Source: Brasenia schreberi (lineage: Eukaryota; Streptophyta; Magnoliopsida; Nymphaeales; Cabombaceae). From it: a DNA stretch of 64,000 nt. The translations under genes were made by a program, and so were the position numbers. Numbering within the stretch: position 1 is the stretch's first letter; each line of letters begins with the position of its first letter. The stretch covers positions 4,836,001 through 4,900,000 of the forward strand of contig JAYKKT010000076.1 in the NCBI GenBank assembly GCA_036023115.1. The letters run 5' to 3'. Shown here piece by piece: positions 1 to 10,100 of the stretch. The notes beneath the pieces are model-generated. The model did no database searches, was not told the origin of the DNA, and saw only the letters and a list, made by a program, of their open reading frames with translations.

Positions 1-291
1 ATTTAAGTTTCTTAAATCAATACATCTTATATTATTGTGGATTATGTCTCTAATGTTTGCCTTTTTCTACAGATGTTTGATGGAATAGGTTTGAAAGTGA
101 TTGCCCAAACCTTAGGAATTTTGCAGTCAGAGTTTTGAGTCAAACCTGTAGTGCAACTGGTTGTGAAAGGAATTAGAGTGTCTTTAAACACATTTATACA
201 AAAAAGTGCAACAGGTTGGAACATAAGCGACAAAATGACTTAGTTTTTATTCGTTGTAACATGCGGCTTCGCGAAAGGTAATGTTGTATTA
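1..291 (+). pseudogene. hAT family-1 transposase fragment, dimerisation exon
   Basis: This is the C-terminal dimerisation exon of the hAT family found intact at 11407-14828. The exon runs 73-277, is preceded by ttctacag and followed by gtaatg, and is 205 nt long, the same as exon 2 of the intact copy. It keeps the conserved RRNRLEH-like block and the NMRLRER end, but two tryptophan codons are stops: TGA at the WW motif near 76-81 and TAG in the CERNW motif near 175. The element is cut by the window start, and family similarity ends near 290. It is dead and non-coding. Confidence 0.85.
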
Positions 292-606
292 GTTACGACA
301 AGTCCCTCAAAGTGCTAGATGCTGGAAATGAGCCCCCTTGACCTCTATTTATAGGCCAAGGGGAGGTCTCTAGTGCCTTCTATGGGGCGGGCAGCTCCTT
401 GGTCCAAACCTAATCCAAAATTCATGGCCAGCTCCAAGCATCTTCACGTGGTCTTCATGTGGTCCCCTAGGTCAAAATGAACCCAGCATGTGGAGCCCTA
501 GGTGGGTCGATTTAGCCTTGACTAGAGCTAGGTGTGAACCCGGCTAGGCGTCTAGGCTTGGGTTTAATCGGCTATAGTTGTCTTCCTTTGGGGAATTCAG
601 CCAAGA

Positions 607-812
607 TGGATTAAGTAGGTCAATATGGTTTGGCAAATGTGGACTAGGTGGGTTAAGTCAAGGTGGTTCGGCCCATGTGGATTAGGTAGGTTAAGTCAAG
701 GTGGTTCGGCCAAAGTGTATTAGGTAGGTTAAATCAATTTGGTTTGGCCAAGGTGGATTAGGTTGGCTGAGTCAATTTGATTCGGGCAAGGTGGATTAGG
801 TAGGCTAGGTTC
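607..812 (+). repeat. 38-bp minisatellite, about five copies
   Basis: Units begin with ggattaggtagg and contain gtcaaggtggttcggcc or close variants. The repeat length is 38 bp in the central copies, with the outer copies shorter and more diverged. It is not coding. Confidence 0.8.
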
Positions 813-1201
813 GAACTTGATGCCTTTAACTTGAATCTGCCTTGCATGCTTGAGCCAAGTCTTCCTGAAGATTTGCATGGATGAGCCCCATTGGCCCGAT
901 CAGGTCATGTGAGCTTGGCCAATGTGGGCTTGTCCGTGATGTGTGTTTTGGGTCTTCCCCTGTTCCATGTCCAGCTTGATGCTTGCTGTGGCCGTGATTC
1001 TCGCTGATTCTTCGAAGAGACGATTCAGCTTCATCCCCGTTTATGGTTTCAAATATTTTCTCATTTAAAACCATTTCATTTTGAAATATATTTGAAAATA
1101 TTGTTTTTGTCACAATCTTCAAATATTGTTCTTTTTTAGAACAACTCAATTTTATTCCCAATGTTCGTTTGCATGGGTGACCTGCTTTTGCCCCATGAGT
1201 T

Positions 1202-1318
1202 GGTCTTTACCATTTCAACCACTTTAACCCTTTGTTGAGTGTAGGGTACCAAACTACTTTAACCCTGGATGGGTGTAGGGTGTCGAACCACTTTAACCCT
1301 TGATGGGTGTAGGGTCCC
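1202..1318 (+). repeat. Short tandem repeat of about 34 bp, three copies
   Basis: Three imperfect units of the type accactttaacccttgatg followed by ggtgtagggt occur in a row. They differ by single substitutions and short indels. The array has no coding meaning. Confidence 0.75.
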
Positions 1319-1756
1319 AGAGTAGGACTCTTCTCAATCGGGCGAGTTTTTGAGGCCTGATTTGGATTTTATTTTATTTGATTTCAAAAGATTTTTGATG
1401 AATTTGATATTTAGCAAACATGTTTGGGTTTGGTTCCCAATGTATCATTTATATTTGAAGAAAATTGTTTGAAACCATCATTTCTTTAGATGAAATCATT
1501 TGAATAGGCAAAATGCTACCAATTTGGGCTTGAGGGCAAAGCGTCATTTTCTTTTGCTCTTTGTCAAAATTTCATTTTTCTGAGAGAGGTGCAATTCACC
1601 TTTATTTTGAGGTTGCCACAAAATTTTGGTGCGGAAATGAGTTCGTTTAAGGTGTCTTTATTTGAAAACCCTTTAAAGACCGAAAACCGTGATTTTTCCT
1701 TAAAACGGTGAAATTTCTAAAAGGTCAAATTATTTTGAGAAAATTTTTGGGTCTTT

Positions 1757-2981
1757 ACACTATGAAATTGTGGGAAAGAATTATCGAACGTAGGTTAAGA
1801 CAAGTATCAAGTACAACAGAGAACCAATTTGGATTTATGCCAGGCATATCTAATGTTGAAGCGATTCACCTTTTCAGACGTCTTATGGAACATTTTAGAG
1901 CAAAAAAGAAAGACCTTCACATGATATTTGTTAATCTAGAAAAAGCTTATGATAGGGTATTGATGGAGGTTCTTTGGAGAACTTTGGAAAAAAGAGGTAT
2001 CTCATTGACATACATTAAACTTATAAGAGACATGTACGATGGTGTAAAAACATGTGTGAGACTCGTGAAGGAATGAAAGACTTCTTTGAAGTTAATATTG
2101 GGTTACATCAAGGATCAACTTTAAGTCCATACTTATTTGTAATGGTGATTAATGAATTACCAAAACATATTTAAGATGAAGTACCTTGGTGTATGTTATT
2201 TGCAGATGACATTGTATTAGTGGAAGAGTCTAAGGAAAAAGTTAATAGAAAATTGGAACTATGGAGAGAAACATTAGAAAGCAAAGGCCTCCAACTTAGT
2301 AGAACAAAGACAGAATATATGGAATGTAAGTTTGACCATTTGGTTACCTCAGAGAACATAGAAATTAAAATTGGCACATATTACATCCCCGAAAAGGAAA
2401 GTTTTAAATACCTAGGGTCAATTTTTTAGAGTGATGAAAGAATTGATGGAGATGTTACCCATAGAATTAATGTTGGTTGGTTAAAATGGAGAGGAGCATC
2501 AGGTATTCTTTGTGATAAGAAGATACCATTAAAGTTAAAAGGTAAATATTATAGAGTAGCAATTAGGCCTGTCATGTTTTATGGTTCTGAGTGTTGGGCA
2601 GTTAATCATCAACATGTACAAAATGAAGATGTTGAGATAGATGAGTGGTCGTACAAGAAAAGACCGTATACATAATGAGGTTATTAGAAACAAATTAGGA
2701 GTGGCACCAATAAAGGATAAAATGAGAGAATATCATTTAACATGGTTTGGACATATAGAAAGAAGATCAAAAGAACCTGTAAGAAGGTATGAAAAACTAA
2801 ATTTGGAAAGTATTAAAAGAGCTAGAGGACAACCACAAAAGTGTTGGAAAGAAACAATAAAGAATGATCTAGCTTATTGTGAGTTAACTGCAAACATGGC
2901 ACACGATAGGGAAATGTGGAAACAAAGAATCCATGTAGCCGACCCCGTCTAGTATGGGAAAAGGCTTAGTTGTTGTTGTTG
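1757..2981 (+). mobile_element. 5'-truncated RTE-type LINE (copy 1)
   Basis: This is the 3' part of the LINE seen full length at 49227-52535. It starts inside the reverse-transcriptase domain (tatgaaattgtgggaaag) and ends with the family 3' end tagtatgggaaaaggcttag followed by a (TTG)n tail. The palm motif [11 protein letters not shown] is present near 2199. The coding frame is broken by TGA at 2074, TAA near 2173 and TAG near 2427 plus a frameshift near 2440. The first two stops also occur at the same places in the copy at 49-52 kb, so the two are close relatives. No clear target duplication was seen. Confidence 0.9.
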
Positions 2982-3011
2982 TATAATTCATTATGGTTTC
3001 AATACCTCATA

Positions 3012-3412
3012 TAATGAAACTACTCCATTCACAATCTAATTTTTTATATTTTCTTATTGAAGATTCTTCCGTTTGTCTTTCTACATGTCCAAACTAACTT
3101 AAACAATTTTCTCTCATTTTATTTTTTATTGGTGCTACTCCCAATTCATTTTTAATAACCTCATTATATATACCGTCTTTCCATTTACGACCACTCATCT
3201 ATCTCAACATCTTTATTTCTGCCATGGATATCTTTTGTATATGTTGATGATTAATTGCCAACACTTATAACCATAAAACATAACAAGTCTAATTAATGCT
3301 CTATAATATTTACCTTTTAACTTTAATAATATCTTCTTGTCACATAGAATATTTGCCCTTCTCCATTTTAACCAACTTGTAATAATTGTATACGTAACAT
3401 CTCCATTAATTT
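3012..3412 (-). mobile_element. Antisense LINE 3' fragment
   Basis: Read on the minus strand this matches the C-terminal part of the LINE reverse-transcriptase ORF (the segment around KMRE, GVAP and the GHIERR region), with many substitutions and stops. It lies about 30 bp after copy 1 in the opposite orientation, giving a short inverted pair. It is old, lacks the (TTG)n tail and is truncated at both ends. Confidence 0.75.
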
Positions 3413-3429
3413 TTCAATCAAGGAAAAAG

Positions 3430-6400
3430 AATGTAGCAAAGGATATGAAATCTTGGAAAAAATCAGAAAATGCAAGCAAGGAACCCACTCTATTAGTGAG
3501 TATTATGCAGATTTTCGGGGATTAAGGGATGAGCTTCTCTTCTATACCAATATTAAATGCTCATCATGTTATGTAGAAAGAAACTTGGAAAACGAAAAGA
3601 AGATTTTTTTTGACTTATTGTGGGGTGTAAATCCTGAATTTGAGTCTATAAAGATAAATATCCTAGGTAGGGAAAAGCTTCCTTCACTGGGCACAGTCTA
3701 CTCTTTATTGATTCAAGAAGAAGATTGCAGAAATTTGAAGAAGGACAATATATCACCGAACAACATGCACTACAAAATAGAGGAGAAACTTCACAATATC
3801 GTGAAAGAGGTGGACAACACAATAGGAGACGTGGATGAGGACGTTCCCATCCTAATGAGAAAGATAAAATAGTATGTTCACACTGCGGGAAACATAGACA
3901 TTCGAGAGAAAATTGCTGGGAATTACATGGATGACCAGAATTTTATAGACCAAGAAACAATTATGGCCATATTGCTGAAAGTTTCATGCCAAATACAGAT
4001 GGTATTCAAGAGCTTATTAAGAGGATTGAAGGGTTAAAAACCAAATTATCTAAAAATCAGCATTCTTCTACTCCTCATGCTATATTAGCGCATGCTACTC
4101 ACACGGTAAAGGATAAACAATTCTCTCCTTTTTATTCAAAAACTTGGCTTATTGACTTTGGGGCTACAAATCATATGGTAGGACAGTCTTCATATTTTTC
4201 AGAATATCATCTACTTCAAAAATGAGAGCCAATCAAGTTGGTTGATGGCTCACTCTCTTATATGATTGGACAGAAAAGTGTACCCACATGTCTTACATAT
4301 TTAATTAAGTTTACCATGTTCCAAGCTTTCTAATAAATCTCATTTCAATCAGTTCTTTAACAAGTACACTAAATTATAGTGTGACATTTAATCCCACTGG
4401 ATATATTTTTCAAGATCTGAAGATGGGAAATTTTTTTAGTCGTGTTAGTCTTTGATAAGGATTATATATTCTAGAAGACAACCCTCAACATACTGCATCT
4501 TATGGTACTGCTGTAATTACTGAAGATGCGAAGATCCAACTTTAGCATAGTCATTTAGGTCATTTGCCTGTGTCCAAGCTTCAATATGTTCTCCCAAACC
4601 TTAGAGTAGAGTCAAACAAATTTTCTTTTGAATGTGAAGTGTGCTAACTCAGGAAACACCACAGAGCTCCTTATCCCTCAAACGAGTCTAGGAGATCCCA
4701 ACCTTTTGAACTTCTACATTTTGACATATGGGGTCCTAGTCCTGTTTCATCTTTGTTTGGTCAAAAGTACTTTGTTTTCTTTATTGATGATTGTGCGCAT
4801 CTTACAATTGTCTACTTAATAAAATCAAAAGTTGAGGTCTCTGCAAATTTTCCTATTATTCATAAATTTATTTTCACTCAATTTAATACTTTTGTGAAAG
4901 ATCTTCATTCTGATAATGGGGTGAATATATTAATGGATAGTTGCGAGAAAATTTATATTCAAATGGTATACTTCATCAAACATCTTCTTCATATACTCCT
5001 CAGCAAAATGGCCAGAAAGGAAAAATCGGCATATTCTTGAGGTAGCCAGAAATTTTCTTCTTTAACATAATGTACCTAAATCTTATTGGGGAGAAGTTGT
5101 GCTTACAACTGTCTATCCAATAAATAAGATGCCTAGTAGTGCTCTTAAGGGAGATAGTCCACTAAAATGCCTTGATAGAAACTCTAAACTCTTCATGTCA
5201 CTCTTCGTATCTTTGGTTGCTTCTACTTTGTTCATATTCAACTACCTGGTCGCGATAAACTTGACCCTAAAGCTTTAAAGTATATCTTTCTTGGTTATTC
5301 TCGGACTCAAAAAAGTTATAAATGCTATGATCTAATATAGAGGAAATTACATGTATCCATGGATGTCACGTTTTCTAAATCCACTCCCTATTATTTTTCT
5401 CAGGGGGAGTCAGTCACCTCTTAAAATAACTCTCCTTATAAGGCAAGACTTGTTGCAAAGGGTTACAGTCAATCATATGGGATTGACTACACTGAAACCT
5501 TTGCACTTGTAGCAAAGCTTACTTCCATCACAATACTTCTCAGTATGCCAACAAATTTTAGATGGAATCTATGACACCTAGATGTGAAAAATCCTTTTAT
5601 ATAGGGAGACTTGAATGAATAAGTATTTATAGAACTTCCTCCAGGGATGAATATTAAGGCAAACAATAGTATAGCTTGTAAACTAAACAAAGCTATCTAT
5701 GGACTAAAGCAATCACCAAGCGTCTGGTTTGAAAAGTTCAGTGATATAGTATGCAGTTTGGGATATCAAAAAGCATAAATGATCATACTTTATTTTTCAT
5801 GAAAGGTATGAAATTGTCGGTTCTTGCAGTTTATGTAGATGATATCATTGTAACAGGTGATGATGTTGAAGAAATATCAGCATTAAAACATAATCTTTAC
5901 AAATTATTTAACCTAAAAGACTTGGGGCGACTCCACTATTTTTGGGCATTGAGGTATTATATTCCAAGGTATATTTCTAACTCAAAGAAAATACACAATC
6001 GATCTGCTACAAGAAACAAATATGCTTGATTATAAACAAAGTGATTCTCCTATAGAAGTAAATAAAAAATTGTTCATTAGAGATAATGAAGATTTCAGAG
6101 ATACTCGTAAATATTAACAACCGGTTGGTAAGCTTATTTATTTGACTACTACTCGTCCAAATATCACCTACGTTGCGGGTATTGTGAGCAAATTTATGTA
6201 TTCACCAACCAAGAACCATATGAAAGTCGTGTATCACATTCTCAGATATCTTAAGTCAACACAATTCCAAATTCTACAAATTCAATATTGAACTTTATTC
6301 TGATACTAACTGGGCTGGATCGAAAGATAATTATAAATCTATAAGTGGCTATGTTACAACCTAATATCCCTGAAGAGTGAAAAACAAATTGTAGTTGCTC

Positions 6401-6752
6401 GATCTACTAGAGAAGCGAAATACAGAGTTGTAGCTCAAGCTGTGTGTGAAGGAAAGTGGGTTCTTCCTTAATATGTGAGTTGGGTTTTCAATCTACACAG
6501 CCTATACCTCTATATTGTGAAAGAGGTGCAACTATTCATATGGCTTCCAATCGAGTGTATCACGAAAGAACTAAACATATAGAAATTGATTATCACTTTA
6601 TTCGGGAGAAGATTGCCAATCGAGAATTCAAACTGAAGTATGTCAAATCAGAAAAACAAAGTGTTAATTTCCTTACCAAAGCTATTGTCAGCAGACAACT
6701 TAGAGATAATTTGTTCAAGTTGGGTGTTATCAATATCTTTCACTCAATTTGA
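3430..6752 (+). pseudogene. copia gag-pol pseudogene
   Basis: A gag (UBN2-type) segment covers 3453-3872. A CX2CX4HX4C zinc knuckle follows at about 3870-3912 in another frame, so a frameshift separates them. The protease site near 4150 reads DFGA rather than DSGA. Integrase is fragmentary at 4750-5040. The reverse transcriptase keeps YVDDIIVTGDD near 5835, and RNase H and the C-terminal block with HERTKHIEI occupy about 6380-6750. Numerous stops and frameshifts mean no polyprotein can be made. Description is limited to the broken state. Confidence 0.88.
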
Positions 6753-6759
6753 GGGGGAG

Positions 6760-7044
6760 TGTTAGATATTGGGATCGGGGCCTAATGTGAACATATTATG
6801 TTCTATTTTATGTTTTATGTCTAATCAGTAATATTTAATTAGTAATAGGAGTATATTAGTCATTCAAGTTAGATTGTGATTATAAATAAGTGATTAGGGT
6901 TTTGTTTAGAGGTTAAGGAAGGAAGAGAGTAGAGGCAACTGACCTAGGACACCATCTTCCATATCGTGGGCAGATTGGATGGAATGTCTCCAATCTGCCA
7001 AATCTTGTAAGTTCTTCATATGTTCTTATTAATTGCAAGATGCA
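6760..7044 (+). repeat. copia 3' LTR (right edge tentative)
   Basis: The LTR starts TGTTAGATATTGGG directly after the polypurine tract. It contains the block agtcattcaagttaga that is shared with copia LTRs near 31500, 46570 and 63460. The end is placed at ...gatgca (7044) because copia LTRs end in CA; without a 5' LTR this edge is an inference. Confidence 0.7.
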
Positions 7045-7139
7045 GAATCACTAAGGCACATCAAATCATATTGTAATCAACCACCACAATCAGCTTCATC
7101 TTATAGAGCAAAAAGTTAATAGAGGAATGAAAGTTATAC

Positions 7140-7193
7140 CAATTTTGCAAAATTTCCAGCTGTTAAGGGTGCAGAATATCCATCAAGAACAAC
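7140..7193 (-). CDS. CYP37: CYP37-like exon, cyclophilin core motif
   Basis: Fifty-four nt encode [18 protein letters not shown], the most recognisable cyclophilin block of this family. The acceptor is gatgcag and the donor is gtataa. The next coding exon, which should begin with the residues after AKL, was searched for on the minus strand down to position 1 and not seen; copia, LINE and hAT DNA fills that space. Confidence 0.93.
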
Positions 7194-10100
7194 CTGCATC
7201 AATCAGATATCCAAATGAATAACATTATCTCATATATGGATATAAAACTGATATGGGAAAATGGATGAACCTTAGAAGGTCGGAACCCTAAAACTGCCTC
7301 CAACATAACTATGAGATGACAATAGTAAACACATAGCAGATGATCTTAGCAAGCAAAATATATAACAAAGACTTTCGTGTTTAAAGTTCAAGTGCTTTCT
7401 ACCCTGAGTGATAAAGTATCCATGCCATAGGTAAAGATCATGCAAGCACGTGTTGCACCCTCTAGAATATAAATGTGTAATGTAATAATTTTCTTTTACT
7501 TTGCCTTGAGAAGCGTTAGCCACTAGGATCTTGAAGAATAGCTCATTGGAGTTCCTAACCGCTAGTTAACCTAGCTATTTGGCTAGCTCTATCCTCTGTC
7601 ATGTATTATATATAGAGTACAAATGCCATTTTCATCTAATGGCTTCCTAAAGACACATTATGGTGTACATTTTGTGTTTAATAAAGTAATGTTTTTATCC
7701 CTTGGTCTAATATGCTTTTGAGTTCATAAGCTAAAAGCTTAAAAAGCTTTTGAGAAACACTTTAGAGGATCCTTTTGCAATTTATACTTGGTAAAATCAC
7801 ACATTTTGTTATGTGGTACGAGAGACATCCAAGGTTTATTTGGCAAAACGGTTTTATGCCTTATAAAGCGTCGATTTGAGGTAAACAAGATGTCTTCGCA
7901 GGATTCCAAAATTACTCAAGTATCTGATTCACGTGATTTCCAAGAGGTTCCATCAAAGATTTGTGTGCCAACCTTTCCGTTACACCTAGGAAATTTTTTT
8001 GGCCTAGGAACTCCACCCCATGCTGCCCCTTATCATCCCCTACAGTATTGTATTTCTATTACTAAGGAAAGAAATAATTGTAATTCTTCTATGTTTGGTG
8101 AGAGGAATGGATTTGGGGGATCATATGGAGATTCCATCAAAGTATAATCTCATTTTCTAATTTTCTAGATGAAATTTTGAGCACAAATAATCTACGAGGA
8201 AATATCAAAGTGTAATCTCATTTTCACCTAGAGCCTAAGAAACTTCCAAGAGAAAATCCTAACCATCCAAGTATGTTCGAACGAGGAAATATCAAAGTGT
8301 AATCTCATTTTCAACTAGAGCCTAAGAAACTTCCAAGAGAAAATCCTAACCATCCAAGTATGTTCGAACTGTAACCAGTCACTGAATCTTTAAAGGTGTC
8401 ATCCTTCCTTTATATTGAAGGGTGAAAAGATTAATTTTAGTTAATTCATTAGTATTTTGTAATTGTAATGAGACTTTTATCGGTTAGACATGTTAAAAAC
8501 GTGATAGCACAGCGGAGATCGAATATCACACACATAAAAAGAACGATGAAGAGAAAATATAGAGATAGGAGGAGGGGGAAGACCCTCCAATGGAGCCCTC
8601 CCTCCCTCTCTTTCTTAATTTCAGTCTCTTAACCCTAATACAAGAAGTTACCCTTATATAATGGGTTGTTAGACACAAAATACCCTTAGTACTATGGACA
8701 ATTACAATAATACCTAAAACATCAAAAATACTAAAACTGTCACTAAAAACAACAAATATTCATATTCTTCAACCCCCCCTCAAGTTGGGAGTGAGATACT
8801 TTGAACTCCAAACTTCCAAAAAAAATGGTTCTTTTTTCACCATACTTATACCAATGATCTATGTGAAGCTTCTCTAAATCAACTTGAACAATTAAGATCA
8901 TACTTAAGTAGCGCACGACCCTTCTATGGGTGTCAATCGCTCCTCTTCTTCTTTCTTCTCAATAAAGTGACTAGGCAGCAACACATCAAAAAAAAATTTC
9001 CCTTGAGAAAACTATTTTTATAATAGAAGGTACTATCTCCACTATATACACTTCAAACGGCTTCTTCTGGCCCCTTCACATGGTGACTATTGTCGGTATG
9101 TTGGTTGGATGTCTTGTTTGTACCACTCAAATAGCATAATACACACATATGCTCATACTAGTCGGTTTGTGCCCCTTCACATGGTGACTGCAACTACTTT
9201 TTCCAGCCTTTCTGGCTATTCACTTCAGCAACTCAAGGGCTTAATCTTTATGTTTCTTGGTGATACCACCACATTCCATAAGAAACAATGCATCTACCTC
9301 TTTTATGATTTGATTTTCAGCATATGTAGTAACAAAAAAAATTGTACTGTATCTTTTCTTATATATGCATTATGTTGTTTTTCCAATGGAGACAATCATC
9401 ATGTACTACTGCCTATCTTCTATAAAAATTTTTTTTTGAATTTTCAGCCCTCTTGAACATTTCATCAAACACTTGATGCGCTGGTAAATATCTCTCTTGG
9501 GCATTTAATCAAACACTTGATGTGTAGGTTAATAATCTCTTCTTGAGCATTTTATCAAACAGTTAATATGCTGTGAAAACATCTCCTTTAGGCATCACAT
9601 ACCTGATCATAGAACTAATGCACAACTCACCATGAAAAAACCATAAACACTAAAGGTGCAACATACTTGGGCCAATTTGCAGTCCTAATATCCTCGAGGG
9701 AGAGGGATTCAGCTATCTTAATATAATCGGCTACAGAGCACCAGGCCGGAAGGTAGAAGCTATCACATATGCGCTTCTATAATCCAAGCTCTTATGGCTG
9801 TAGACATTCTTCATCTGGCGACATAGGTCTCTTTGGCACCATGTGACAATGATAATGGTGGCCCCTGGTGCTGCAACTCGGGCTAGCTCGCTCACAAACT
9901 TCTTCTTGTCAGGCATGTGCTATCCACTCTCCATGGACCAAACTAGATCGAACTGCCCATCAAGAAAAGGTTGAGCCATTGCATCTCCAACCTAAAAGAA
10001 GACTTGATCGTCGAACATCCGATCTCGGCCCATCTACTCCAGTGATCACTACCGAGACAACAACGACATTTTCTTGAGGTCGCTCTTGATTCCTGCACCC

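Larger units (their letters stand above)
292..1756. other. Uncharacterised repetitive DNA, no gene seen
   Basis: No open frame resembles a protein I know. The stretch is richer in G and C than its surroundings and holds two short tandem arrays (listed separately). The composition and the phrase ccacaaaattttggtg near 1616 resemble LTR or untranslated retroelement sequence, but no terminal repeats, primer site or polypurine tract could be paired, so the class is left open. Confidence 0.5.
3424..7044 (+). mobile_element. Decayed Ty1/copia element lacking its 5' LTR
   Basis: The element runs in the order gag, zinc knuckle, protease, integrase, reverse transcriptase, RNase H, polypurine tract, 3' LTR, which is the copia order. 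It begins abruptly within gag next to the antisense LINE fragment, so the 5' LTR and leader are missing. The polypurine tract gagggggag lies at 6751-6759. It sits in the CYP37-like gene, downstream of the last exon seen (7140-7193), on the opposite strand. Confidence 0.9.

Noticed and set aside
7272..7523. 83-codon minus-strand frame in a CYP37 intron, considered as a copia piece.
   Set aside because: Only a weak LYLWH-like resemblance to a pre-integrase motif; neighbouring domains are missing.
9440..9595. Captured pentatricopeptide-repeat gene within the LTR element.
   Set aside because: VFDEM-like peptides recur every 49 bp, not every 35 codons, and the frame changes between units.
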